Positions 30,727 through 37,484 of a stretch of 37,484 nucleotides of DNA are shown in pieces. Positions within the stretch are counted from its first letter, which is position 1. Each line of letters begins with the position of its first letter. Source of the DNA: Paenibacillus elgii NBRC 100335 (lineage in GTDB: Bacteria; Bacillota; Bacilli; Paenibacillales; NBRC-103111); assembly GCF_004000865.1 (NCBI RefSeq), contig NZ_BIMB01000065.1, positions 1 to 37,484 on the forward strand, written 5' to 3'. The notes beneath the pieces were generated by a model. That model did not search any database and was not told the origin of the DNA. It saw only the letters and a program-made list of their open reading frames with translations. Both the position numbers and the translations under genes were made by a program.

Positions 30727-31235
30727 CGGGTACCTCCTCTTTCATGTTTCGGTTGAATGGAATCGAGCAAGCCGATCGTTTTCTCCAGTAAGATTTCGGA
30801 GAACGGAACGTAGGTTTCCGTCCGATCGGACGCGGAATAGGACATGCGGCCGGGCTCCGGATGGCCCATGAGCGAGTGGAACACGCCGGTACTCATTAAA
30901 AGCAGCGTGATGGCCGCAGCAACAGCATAATGGAAGAAGGGACTCTGCGTCCAGGGGATACGTCGTTTGCTCTCTGCCGGTTGGTTCGCCGGAGTATCTT
31001 CGGCCTCGGAAGCCAGCGGCTGCTCTTCCGTCCAACGCTGCATGACCGCAGCGGCAAAAGCATCCGTATCCGGTAGTGCCGGCAAGCTGTCGGCATGTTG
31101 CCCTATACACTCCATGTACAGCTCCAAGCAGGCGTCGCAGCCGTCCAGATGCGCCTCACAGCGCTCCCTCTCCTCCGGCGGCAACTCATCGTTCACATAC
31201 TGCATCCAAATGTTCAGCGGCCTGTGTTGATTCAT
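30723..31235 (-). CDS. Zinc-type anti-sigma factor with one membrane helix
   Basis: 170-residue protein. The N-terminal ZAS motif H29-x3-C33-x2-C36 (AHLDGCDACLEL) lies in the anti-sigma domain; a single membrane helix follows at YAVAAAITLLLMSTGVFHSLMG (about 110-131), with an outer C-terminal part of about 40 residues. ATG 31235 overlaps the sigma stop (ATGA) after GGAGGAGG, and the stop overlaps the TM2 gene. It should hold the ECF sigma factor at the membrane until a signal arrives. Some ZAS proteins respond to oxidation of the cysteines. Confidence 0.9.
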   Translation of the reverse strand: MNQHRPLNIWMQYVNDELPPEERERCEAHLDGCDACLELYMECIGQHADSLPALPDTDAFAAAVMQRWTEEQPLASEAEDTPANQPAESKRRIPWTQSPFFHYAVAAAITLLLMSTGVFHSLMGHPEPGRMSYSASDRTETYVPFSEILLEKTIGLLDSIQPKHERGGTR

Positions 31236-31840
31236 TCCCACTCCTCCTCCTTCCAAACCTTCCGCATATACTGCTTTGCCCGGTACAGCTTCGATTCCAC
31301 CGTTTTGATCGCGACCTGCTGCTCTTCGGCGATCTGTTGATAGCTTTTTTCCTCGATATAAAAGGCGACCACGACATCCCGGTAATTTTCCGGCAGATGA
31401 TCCAGACGTTCACGAACGTACGTACTTCTCTCGCGTCGAATGACCTGCGTCTCTACGGGACTGCTCTGGAGCGGCTCGGGAGGCGAGTGTCCCTCCCAGT
31501 CATCCGTTAACTCTTCTTTCTTGCGGTCCTGCGACCGTTTGAAATCGATCGCTTTATTGACGGCGATTCGCGTGAGCCAAGTTTTGAATCCTTGGTACCG
31601 GTACTGGGGGAGAGACGCATATATTTTCAGCAGCGCTTCCTGCGTGACGTCTTCTGCATCTTTCGTCGAACGCAATACCCCGTAGACCGCTTGGAACAAA
31701 TAATTTCCGTATTTGTCCACCAGTTCACGGAAAGCATCCGCGTCGCCCGATACAATGCGCGCAATCCATGCTTCTTCTGTAATCGTTCTCCCCCTCCCTT
31801 CTCTGCGAATAGACGAACCGGGGCTAATCAAACCCTGCAT
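31232..31840 (-). CDS. ECF-family RNA polymerase sigma factor
   Basis: Sigma-70 region 2 is FRELVDKYGNYLFQAVYGVLRSTKDAEDVTQEALLKIY; region 4 is LPENYRDVVVAFYIEEKSYQQIAEEQQVAIKTVESKLYRAKQYMRK. Core polymerase binding and promoter recognition parts are complete. The start is uncertain: ATG 31840 (202 residues) has no ribosome site, whereas the strong GGGAGGGGGAG lies just before an in-frame ACG-ATT at 31786-31781, which would give about 183 residues, the usual ECF length. No in-frame ATG, GTG or TTG occurs there. Anti-sigma gene overlaps the stop. Confidence 0.92.
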   Translation of the reverse strand: MQGLISPGSSIRREGRGRTITEEAWIARIVSGDADAFRELVDKYGNYLFQAVYGVLRSTKDAEDVTQEALLKIYASLPQYRYQGFKTWLTRIAVNKAIDFKRSQDRKKEELTDDWEGHSPPEPLQSSPVETQVIRRERSTYVRERLDHLPENYRDVVVAFYIEEKSYQQIAEEQQVAIKTVESKLYRAKQYMRKVWKEEEWE

Positions 31841-31904
31841 TATTTTTTCGAAACTTGAAAAAAATATCTTTTTATTGTAACGATCTTCTCGGGAAGGAAC
31901 AATG

Positions 31905-31940
31905 GAAAACAAAATAAGAGCCGGACAACGCCCGGCTCCT
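31905..31940 (-). terminator. Terminator of the secreted beta-helix protein gene
   Basis: Minus strand arms GAGCCGG (31938-31932) and CCGGCTC (31924-31918), 7-base loop, then TTATTTTGTTTT. It lies 75 bases after the stop at 32015. Confidence 0.85.
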
Positions 31941-32014
31941 GTAACCTGCTATGAATCATTAAATGCAGCATATCAGCCCGCTGCGGCTTGAGACGTTCCT
32001 CGGCTCCATTCGTA

Positions 32015-34795
32015 CTAATTGCCTTGAGATGATTGCTGGGGGATCAGCTTATCCAGCGAACCGCCTCCGACCGGCCGGTAAGCGATATTTTGCAAAGCTT
32101 GCTCGCCCAAACGCTCTTTCAATTGCTGCTTGTATAAGCTGGCCGGCGTCACATGCTGACCATGCAATTCCCAGTAAGCATCCTTACGGGGCCTTGTGTC
32201 GTAATCCGTATCCGGCAAAAATCCGGGAACCTTCTCTCCGACATGGCCGATCGCATAGTTTTGGGCCGTCGGCGGCTGCTGGCTCGTCAGCTTTCCTTCG
32301 GTATTCCATGTCACATAGTTCGCTCCCGCCCAGCCGTGGCCGCTTCCCAGCCAACCTCTGTCCCGGATCATGATCGGGGATTTGATATTGTCGAACAGCC
32401 CGCCGACCGACCATCGATGATGCGGCTCGCTTGTGTTGTAGTCGATCCGGCTCTCGCCTTCGAGAAATACGTTAGGCCCCTGTACGCGGCTATCCACCAC
32501 ATAGCCATGCCTTGCCGTCTCCGCATACGTGCGCTGCACCAAATTTTGCTGCCCTTGAATATAATAGGCATAACGTCGTCCGCCTGTAATAATGCTGACC
32601 ATATCGAACACTTTGGAGTCCTGTACGGTTACCCATTTCGCGTTGCGGCCCATTTGCACCAAAGCATAGGCCAAGTGGTATCCGGTCACGTCCCGGACCC
32701 AGGCATTTTTCACGCTGTTCATCATGACAAAGCGCTCGGTATGCTTCTCATCGGCATAATACGGATCGGTCTTTCCGTTATCCATGGCCGTATCGATGAC
32801 TGCCGGGTCAAAAGCCGAATCCGCCCGCAGCTTCTCTACGCCAACCTTTTCGATCCGCTCGTCGTCATTGTATTTATAGAGCTGTCCGCCGCCCCAACGA
32901 AGCTCGATGCTGTTCGCCAGCGGCGCGTCCACCGTAATCTCATTGCCGTTAATGCCGGTAATGACGCGGTCAAAATCGAGGTTGAACGGCCCCCATTGAC
33001 TGACGGTGCCTCCCGGCCGTTTATAAATATAATCCATGCCGATTTCGGTAATAAAACGGGCATTGCCGATCCGGCGCACGATCACTTTATCGCCTACTTT
33101 ATAGGCGCCGGCGTCTTTCACGTGAAACGTTTTCGCCCCGGAAGGGACATACAGGTCCGTAACGTCCGTCATGGAGGCGTTATCGATGACCGGCCCTTTG
33201 GAGGAGCCGATTTCGATCAGATTGCGCGGTTTGTTCCCCGAGCCGAACAGGAGCGTACCTCCTTCGTCCTGCCCTTCCCCACGCAGCACGACGCCGCTCG
33301 TCCGAACGTAAAGCGTGCCTTCGATCTCGTAGCGTCCTTTCTTCAGCAGTACCGCTCCGCGGAAGCCGTCGGGCCCTACCGGCATTTGGGACACCTGATC
33401 GATCGCTTGCTGGATTCGCGCCGTAGCGTCGCCTTCTCCCGGCTCGACGGTTACCCGGGCCTGTACGTCTGGAATTTGGACCCCGCCGCCCATATACCCG
33501 GCGTTCGAGAAATCGATCACCCGGTTGCCTTTATAGTCCGGGACATACACAAGCTTGCCGTCAGGCCCCATATACGCAATGCTTCTCTGCCCGCTCGGAA
33601 TCACAGCCGAATCCATCGCCGTAAAATAGAACACGTCATAGGCCGGAGGCAGGCCTTCTCTTTGCAGCGTCAGCCGGATCTCGTAGCTTCCGGGTTGATC
33701 GGCTTTGAGCGGAAGCTTCACGTTCTTCGTCTCCGACTTGTTCACAGCTGCTTTCGGAATCACCGCAACAGGCTGACCGTTCCGAATCACGCTCCCGCTC
33801 ACATCCAGCTTCACGTTCGCCTGCACCGATACGGCCGGAAAATCGTCACCGGGCTGAAGTACCGCAGGCTGGCCGATCTCCGTTTTCATACGGGGATGAG
33901 TGAGCGAAGTATTCGCAATCAAAGCTTCCGCCAAAAACTCGTTCGGATCTTTCACCAAAATCCAAATATCCGGGGTAGTCAATGTCAGGTCTTTGTTCAC
34001 TTTCACTTCCGTATACACGGTGCTCGCTCCGACTTGAAGCGCATTAACGGTTCCGTTCTGCTCCACCGTGATGAACTTCGTATTCGTTTTTAGCGTTTTA
34101 TTATACTTGGACAAGTCGACGATCTCGTCGTTCTTTCGCTTTCCTTTCAAGTTCAGCGACAGCGTCCTCGACTCGCCCTTCTTCAGCTCAATCACTTCGT
34201 TTGCGGCATAAGGCCGCCCGTTCTCTTTAACGAAATAAACGCTTGCCAAGTCCGCCGGAACGGCCGGTTCCTCCGGATTCGGTCCCGGATCGTCTCCGCT
34301 TTCCCGGTAAACGCCCCATTCGAACAAATTGACATTGCTGTTCTTACTAAGCGTGATATCCAGTTTCACGTATCGTGCAGAGGCATCCTTAAACCGGATT
34401 TTATCCTGCGCGGTCAAATCGCTTTTCTTGGACGCAACCTCTTCCCAGGTCGTACCGTCCGACGACACAAGTGCGCTTACGGCCGACACCATGTCCACAC
34501 TCCGAAACGACACCGTAAATGTATTGAACGTCTCCGCCTTGCCCAAATCCGCCGAGATCCACACATTCATATCCTCCCGGTCTTTCGCCAAGGGCTGCCA
34601 GAACGTCGAGGCATCGCCGTCGACGGCGGCTGACCCCGGTCCGGTGGAGCTTGCTTGCGAGCTTGTTTGGACCGGCTTATTCCGTACCAGATTGACTGGT
34701 TGTTCTGATGCCTCCGCTTTCATAGCCGGCATTCCAAGCGTTACGGCCAGGATAAAAGAAAGGGGGAAACCTGTCCACTTGCGCCAAGCCATCAT
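32015..34795 (-). CDS. Secreted discoidin-domain/pectate-lyase-like beta-helix protein
   Basis: About 926 residues. Signal peptide WRKWTGFPLSFILAVTLGMPAMKAEA; F5/8 type C (discoidin, CBM32-like) domain at about 35-165 (VDGDASTFWQP, WISADLGKAETFNTFTV, ARYVKLDITLS); linker GDDPGPNPEEP; two beta-sandwich-like regions to about 400; then a right-handed beta-helix domain from about 425 (DFSNAGYMGGG, IQQAIDQV, GAVLLKKGRYEIEGTLYVRTSGVVLRGEG) as in pectate-lyase_3 proteins. It is likely an exported polysaccharide lyase or hydrolase; substrate not clear. Start 34795 (MMAWRKW) has GGTGG upstream; ATG 34813 lacks a ribosome site. A cre site just upstream suggests CcpA control. Confidence 0.85.
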   Translation of the reverse strand: MMAWRKWTGFPLSFILAVTLGMPAMKAEASEQPVNLVRNKPVQTSSQASSTGPGSAAVDGDASTFWQPLAKDREDMNVWISADLGKAETFNTFTVSFRSVDMVSAVSALVSSDGTTWEEVASKKSDLTAQDKIRFKDASARYVKLDITLSKNSNVNLFEWGVYRESGDDPGPNPEEPAVPADLASVYFVKENGRPYAANEVIELKKGESRTLSLNLKGKRKNDEIVDLSKYNKTLKTNTKFITVEQNGTVNALQVGASTVYTEVKVNKDLTLTTPDIWILVKDPNEFLAEALIANTSLTHPRMKTEIGQPAVLQPGDDFPAVSVQANVKLDVSGSVIRNGQPVAVIPKAAVNKSETKNVKLPLKADQPGSYEIRLTLQREGLPPAYDVFYFTAMDSAVIPSGQRSIAYMGPDGKLVYVPDYKGNRVIDFSNAGYMGGGVQIPDVQARVTVEPGEGDATARIQQAIDQVSQMPVGPDGFRGAVLLKKGRYEIEGTLYVRTSGVVLRGEGQDEGGTLLFGSGNKPRNLIEIGSSKGPVIDNASMTDVTDLYVPSGAKTFHVKDAGAYKVGDKVIVRRIGNARFITEIGMDYIYKRPGGTVSQWGPFNLDFDRVITGINGNEITVDAPLANSIELRWGGGQLYKYNDDERIEKVGVEKLRADSAFDPAVIDTAMDNGKTDPYYADEKHTERFVMMNSVKNAWVRDVTGYHLAYALVQMGRNAKWVTVQDSKVFDMVSIITGGRRYAYYIQGQQNLVQRTYAETARHGYVVDSRVQGPNVFLEGESRIDYNTSEPHHRWSVGGLFDNIKSPIMIRDRGWLGSGHGWAGANYVTWNTEGKLTSQQPPTAQNYAIGHVGEKVPGFLPDTDYDTRPRKDAYWELHGQHVTPASLYKQQLKERLGEQALQNIAYRPVGGGSLDKLIPQQSSQGN

Positions 34796-34822
34796 GCATA
34801 CCACCGCTTTCATTGAATTTTT

Positions 34823-34837
34823 GGAAAACGCTTGCAA
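34823..34837 (-). promoter_or_regulatory. CcpA cre site before the beta-helix protein gene
   Basis: Minus strand TTGCAAGCGTTTTCC matches the cre consensus WTGNAANCGNWNNCW at all fixed positions except the last. It lies about 30 bases before the chosen start, a position suited to repression by carbon catabolites. Confidence 0.6.
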
Positions 34838-34958
34838 GAAGAACATACCAAACTTTTCCTTGTGTAGAACATGTGCTAATTTATGCTCCGCCTGTATATT
34901 TTTTCGTTTTACCTTGTAGCCCGTCAACGGAGATCGACTTTATTCCCTTTGCACGGTA

Positions 34959-34967
34959 TGGTATAAT
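34959..34967 (+). promoter_or_regulatory. Extended -10 promoter of tRNA-Arg
   Basis: TGGTATAAT, a perfect -10 with TGn extension, 18 bases before the tRNA; TTTATT at 17 bases upstream is a weak -35. Confidence 0.7.
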
Positions 34968-34985
34968 GAGTATTGCTTGAATTGA

Positions 34986-35058
<73 letters not shown>

Positions 35059-35086
35059 TATAATACCTATGTAAGATCCGACGACA

Positions 35087-35123
35087 TAAAAAGCAGAGGC
35101 CCTGAAGAGGACCTCTGTTTTTT
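35087..35123 (+). terminator. Terminator of tRNA-Arg
   Basis: CAGAGG (35094-35099) pairs with CCTCTG (35112-35117), extended by A and T runs on the two sides and followed by six T residues. Confidence 0.85.
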
Positions 35124-35186
35124 ATGCCCGTGCAGGCGTGCATCAAAAAACGTCCCTCAAGCCATACTAGCGTTGAGGTGACGCCG

Positions 35187-35339
35187 ATGGTCAGCAAGAA
35201 CGATTCGGACGAAGAGATCTACATTTTCAACAACGAAGCGATTAATGATGTCAGGCCGGACGCCACCGGCGAACTGGGCTCTTCGAAACAAACGGATGTC
35301 TCTGAAACGCCAAAAAACGAACCAAACGAGCAAGTTTGA
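35187..35339 (+). CDS. Small acidic protein, function unknown
   Basis: 50-residue polar protein beginning MVSKNDSDEEIYIFNNEAIN and rich in Asp, Glu, Asn, Ser and Thr, with no Cys and no hydrophobic segment. The ATG at 35187 follows GAGGTGACGCCG, a good ribosome site; the frame is open 21 codons upstream but overlaps the tRNA terminator. A hairpin that could end transcription follows. I do not recognise a family. Likely natively unstructured. Confidence 0.6.
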   Translation: MVSKNDSDEEIYIFNNEAINDVRPDATGELGSSKQTDVSETPKNEPNEQV

Positions 35340-35347
35340 TAACAGCC

Positions 35348-35392
35348 AAGAGCCTGTAGTACGAATTCGTTTCGTGCCGCAGGCTCTTGTTC
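35348..35392. terminator. Hairpin between the acidic ORF and map
   Basis: AAGAGCCTG (35348-35356) and CAGGCTCTT (35380-35388) pair perfectly, with GTACGAA/TTCGTGC inside. A T-rich tail (GTTCTTC) follows on the plus strand. Suits both convergent genes. Confidence 0.65.
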
Positions 35393-35393
35393 T

Positions 35394-36137
35394 TCATTCG
35401 GTTAAAATGAGAGGGCCGTCACGGGTAATGGCAATCGTATGCTCGAATTGCGCCGACAGGCTGCCGTCGTACGTTCTGGCGGTCCATCCGTCGAAGTCGA
35501 TAAACATCTCATGCTTTCCCGCGTTGATCATCGGTTCGATTGTAATCACCATGCCTTCCTCCAGCAGAAATCCGCGCCCCGGCTTGCCGACATGCGCAAA
35601 GGAAGGCTCTTCATGCATTTCTCGGCCGATGCCGTGTCCGACCAAATCGCGAACGATCGAAAAGCCCGCCTGCTGAGCGTGCTGCTGCACCACATGCATG
35701 ACGTCCCCGATTCGATTGCCGACAATGGCTTTGGGGATGGACAGATCCAAACACTCCTTCGTGACGCGAACCAATCGCTCCGCTTCCTCCGATATTTTTC
35801 CGACGGCATACGTACGGCAAGAATCGGCCATCCACCCATCGTAGCTGCAGACAATATCCATCTTTAAGATATCCCCCTCCTGCAGCGGCTCTTCGTTAGG
35901 AAAGCCGTGGGCAATGACATCGTTCACGGAAGCGCACGTGGCGAACGGATATCCTTTATAACCCTTGGTCACTTGCTTGGCGCCATGCTCGTTTATGAAC
36001 CGTTCGGCAAAATCATTGATTTCAAGCGTCGTCAGCCCGGGACGAACCATCTTGGCGATTTCTTGGTGGCACTTCGCCAAAACGGCTCCGGCTTTGGCCA
36101 TTAAAGCAATTTCTTGTGGTGTTTTCAAATGAATCAT
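35394..36137 (-). CDS. map: Methionine aminopeptidase, type I
   Basis: 247-residue metallopeptidase that removes the initiator methionine. Metal ligands are visible: Asp in DILKMDIVCSYDGW and in WMADSCRTYAVG, His in GHGIGREMHEEP, Glu in VITIEPMI and in SAQFEHTIAIT. ATG 36137 follows GGAGGGAGGAG. It stands alone rather than in the ribosomal-protein operon, so it may be the second, YflG-like (MapB) copy of Bacillales; that distinction cannot be settled from the window. Confidence 0.95.
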   Translation of the reverse strand: MIHLKTPQEIALMAKAGAVLAKCHQEIAKMVRPGLTTLEINDFAERFINEHGAKQVTKGYKGYPFATCASVNDVIAHGFPNEEPLQEGDILKMDIVCSYDGWMADSCRTYAVGKISEEAERLVRVTKECLDLSIPKAIVGNRIGDVMHVVQQHAQQAGFSIVRDLVGHGIGREMHEEPSFAHVGKPGRGFLLEEGMVITIEPMINAGKHEMFIDFDGWTARTYDGSLSAQFEHTIAITRDGPLILTE

Positions 36138-36303
36138 CAGACCACTCCTCCCTCCGACGATCATTGATTGCGTGCGACGTGGGCAGGCAACAGTCGGTTT
36201 CTAACTATTTTACGACGATTCCCCTTGTCCTGCCACTCAGGCCAAGATGAACGCTTGTTCGATTACAAATCCACGCAATGCCCTGTGCATTATGACGCAA
36301 AAA

Positions 36304-36317
36304 GTGATTAATATCAC
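36304..36317. promoter_or_regulatory. Crp/Fnr-like palindrome in front of the 63-residue gene
   Basis: GTGATTAATATCAC fits GTGA-N6-TCAC, the core of Crp/Fnr family sites. It is flanked by two copies of ACGCAAAAA as direct repeats. An extended -10 TGGTAAAAT (36350-36358) lies downstream, placing the palindrome centre about 55 bases before the expected start. Confidence 0.4.
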
Positions 36318-36390
36318 GCAAAAAATGCATTCTCTTTTGTTGCGCACTATGGTAAAATAAGGTTTCAATCACAAAATCGAGGTGGACATG

Positions 36391-36582
36391 ATGCCGGCAA
36401 ACAGCTGCTATTACATCATTTATGATGAATACTCCATTTCCATTTGTACCATGTTGGACGATGTATGTGATGCGATAGCAGGCGGGTCTTTGTTATACGG
36501 GTATACGGATAATGAAGAAATGGCTCACTTGTTATTAAACGAATGCTTTCTTAGGGTGGAGAGAGAAAAAAACAATCTATAA
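36391..36582 (+). CDS. Small protein of unknown function
   Basis: 63-residue protein beginning MPANSCYYIIYDEYSISI, acidic, Tyr-rich at the N-terminus, with LDDVCDAIAGGSLLYGYTDNEEMAHLLLNECF in the middle and a basic end. No membrane segment. The ribosome site GAGGTGG (36379-36385) suits ATG 36391 better than the ATG one codon earlier. Bounded by map upstream (divergent) and a terminator downstream. Family not recognised. Confidence 0.7.
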   Translation: MPANSCYYIIYDEYSISICTMLDDVCDAIAGGSLLYGYTDNEEMAHLLLNECFLRVEREKNNL

Positions 36583-36587
36583 CTATG

Positions 36588-36633
36588 TAATATAAAAACA
36601 ACAGCCTCTTACAAAAAGTAAGAGGCTTATTTG
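36588..36633. terminator. Bidirectional terminator
   Basis: AGCCTCTTAC (36603-36612) and GTAAGAGGCT (36618-36627) pair perfectly around a 5-base loop. The minus strand side continues GTTGTTTTTATA, closing the sspP operon; the plus side has TATTTG, ending the 63-residue gene. Confidence 0.85.
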
Positions 36634-36635
36634 TG

Positions 36636-36779
36636 CTACCCTTCTCCGTTATTTTGGCGGCTATGGTTCTGATTTTTTACTTTTTTCGAACCGGACAAAG
36701 GAACATTCGGCTGACGGCTCTCTTCCCGGTTGTGCCTCCCGCTAGGGGGGTTAACCGGCTGTGGAATATCTTTAGGCAT
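36636..36779 (-). CDS. sspP: Small acid-soluble spore protein P
   Basis: 47-residue protein MPKDIPQPVNPPSGRHNREE... whose C-terminal half contains PLSGSKKVKNQNHSRQNN, the diagnostic block of SspP (the Bacillus protein has PLSGSKKVKNRNHTRQ). SspP is a minor protein of the spore core made in the forespore; its exact role is not established. AGGGAGAAGG lies before the ATG. It is the last gene of a three-gene minus-strand cluster and 16 bases from the preceding one; a terminator follows. Confidence 0.92.
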   Translation of the reverse strand: MPKDIPQPVNPPSGRHNREESRQPNVPLSGSKKVKNQNHSRQNNGEG

Positions 36780-36795
36780 TGTTGGCCTTCTCCCT

Positions 36796-36975
36796 TCAGT
36801 CGATATCGGACATCGGCTCGTGAGGCGGTTTATCGTGGTTCAAGGCATCCTGGTGCCGATGATCGTTGGTTTGCTGCTGCATTTGTTGAGCTTGATGGCT
36901 GGTTACCGTCGTTTTGTCCAAATCCTTCACGACATTTTGCAAATTTTTATCGACACTGCTTTTATTTTGAGTCAT
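36796..36975 (-). CDS. Small His/Gln-rich protein, possible spore protein
   Basis: 59-residue hydrophilic protein starting MTQNKSSVDKNLQNVV, followed by a Gln-rich block QAQQMQQQ and a His/Asp-rich tail DHRHQDALNHDKPPHEP. No Cys, no membrane segment. ATG 36975 follows GGAGGAAGG. It lies 16 bases before sspP and 19 bases after the next gene, so it is likely co-transcribed in the forespore. I do not recognise the family; the spore role is inferred from position only. Confidence 0.75.
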   Translation of the reverse strand: MTQNKSSVDKNLQNVVKDLDKTTVTSHQAQQMQQQTNDHRHQDALNHDKPPHEPMSDID

Positions 36976-36994
36976 GACTTGACCTTCCTCCGTT

Positions 36995-37342
36995 TTAGCT
37001 ATGCGTAAAAGCATGAAGCTGCTGGGCACATTCGTGGATATGCCTTACATAATCGTCCACAAGCGTTTGAATGACGTCAGTCCGCTCATCGACAGCTGTA
37101 CCTTCCCTCTCAACGTCGATCAACTCTACCTGAACTTCCCGGGAATCGACATACGTACATTTAAAATCGAAACTGTAATTGCTCCGTCCGGCTGTCGCGA
37201 TATGAATCCGAATGACGTTCGCTTCCGCTTCATCCGCCTTCACTTCCGCACGGTCCGAGGCGTTTAGGACGGTCGGCAGCGTTCTCGCCCAAGCTTCCGC
37301 CAAACGTTGGTTGTCCACTTGCAAGCTGTCCTTTTTGCTCAT
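36995..37342 (-). CDS. Conserved-looking hypothetical protein
   Basis: 115-residue soluble protein. Predicted alpha/beta: LQVDNQRLAEAWARTLPTVL helix, then strands ANVIRIHIATAGRSNYSFDF and CTYVDSREVQVELIDVERE, then a helix TDVIQTLVDDYVRHIHECAQQLHAF. The family is not recognised. ATG 37342 follows GGAGGTGTGACTC, and a sigma-G-like promoter lies about 22 bases further up. First gene of the cluster that ends in sspP. Confidence 0.8.
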   Translation of the reverse strand: MSKKDSLQVDNQRLAEAWARTLPTVLNASDRAEVKADEAEANVIRIHIATAGRSNYSFDFKCTYVDSREVQVELIDVEREGTAVDERTDVIQTLVDDYVRHIHECAQQLHAFTHS

Positions 37343-37363
37343 GAGTCACACCTCCATGGTTGT

Positions 37364-37394
37364 TAACATGCGAAGTCCGCGACCTTCTTATACC
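37364..37394 (-). promoter_or_regulatory. Sigma-G-like forespore promoter
   Basis: Minus strand GGTATA (37394-37389), 18 bases, CATGTTA (37370-37364). The sigma-G consensus is about TGAATA/TGTATA, 17-18 bases, CATACTA. The spacing is right and both elements are close. It precedes a gene cluster ending in sspP. Confidence 0.55.
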
Positions 37395-37421
37395 AAGGAC
37401 GAAGCAGCAAAAAAAACCATC

Positions 37422-37445
37422 AAAAAAGACCCCTTATTTGGGGTC
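37422..37445 (-). terminator. Terminator of a gene entering from the right edge
   Basis: Minus strand GACCCC (37445-37440), loop AAATAA, GGGGTC (37433-37428), then TTTTTT and a second T run. Confidence 0.88.
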
Positions 37446-37484
37446 GTATACTTGTATGTATGGCGGAGAGGGTGGGATGCGTCA
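37434..37484 (-). other. 3' end of an unidentified gene
   Basis: Only 51 bases before the edge. One minus-strand frame reads ...RIPPSPPYIQVYDPK and stops with TAA in the loop of the terminator, so a protein gene may end here. Alternatively CCCACCCTCTCCGCCA resembles the 3' end of a tRNA-Ser with encoded CCA, but the preceding loop (GACGCAT) does not fit the usual TTCRANY pattern. Neither can be settled. Confidence 0.35.

Noticed and set aside
37449..37484. 3' end of a tRNA-Ser gene
   Set aside because: CCTCTCCGCCA fits, but the T loop would read GACGCAT instead of TTCRANY and the rest is outside the window; kept only as an alternative.

Overview
The window reads as chromosome of a spore-forming, moderately GC-rich Bacillales bacterium, most likely a Paenibacillaceae member. 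The reasons are Bacillus-type gene order (prfA-prmC-spoIIR-ywlC-ywlD-ywlE-rpiB-ywlG-glyA-upp-atp), sporulation genes (spoIIR, sspP), strong GGAGG-type ribosome sites, and nuoABC placed just downstream of the ATP synthase operon, an order I associate with Paenibacillus. Almost everything from 1 to 22.2 kb is on the minus strand. No insertion sequence, integrase, prophage or CRISPR array was seen.

Layout. 1-1.25 kb: start of a NADH:quinone oxidoreductase operon (nuoA, nuoB, nuoC cut by the edge). 1.45-9.0 kb: complete F1Fo ATP synthase operon in the order atpZ-I-B-E-F-H-A-G-D-C, with one clear promoter, a terminator, and unusual short palindromic repeats between the last genes. 9.1-13.6 kb: UDP-GlcNAc 2-epimerase, upp, glyA, ywlG, rpiB; rpiB-ywlG-glyA sits behind a ZTP (pfl) riboswitch. 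13.8-20.6 kb: ywlE, mntP, ywlC, spoIIR (with a sigma-F-type promoter), prmC, prfA, ychF. 20.7-22.4 kb: an N-acetylmuramoyl-L-alanine amidase and a PilZ protein whose leader carries a c-di-GMP-I riboswitch plus terminator. 22.5-22.7 kb: AT-rich cluster of five DnaA boxes in front of tadA, then tRNA-Pro.

23.5-34.8 kb is more accessory: a YcaQ-type DNA glycosylase with a LexA-like box over its promoter; a GlpP-led glycerol-3-phosphate-type ABC importer behind a leader terminator; a GNAT acetyltransferase; an ECF sigma/anti-sigma pair co-transcribed with a membrane protein made of three TM2-like repeats; and a large secreted discoidin/beta-helix protein with a cre site. After tRNA-Arg come a small acidic ORF, methionine aminopeptidase, a 63-residue orphan, and a probable forespore operon (115-residue protein, 59-residue protein, SspP) behind a sigma-G-like promoter.

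The strongest signals are regulatory: two riboswitches, a GlpP-type attenuator, a DnaA-box cluster outside an evident oriC, and the hairpin repeats that abut the ribosome sites of atpD and atpC. The least explained coding system is the sigma/anti-sigma/triple-TM2 operon. All calls come from reading the sequence; no database search, folding program or experiment was run.
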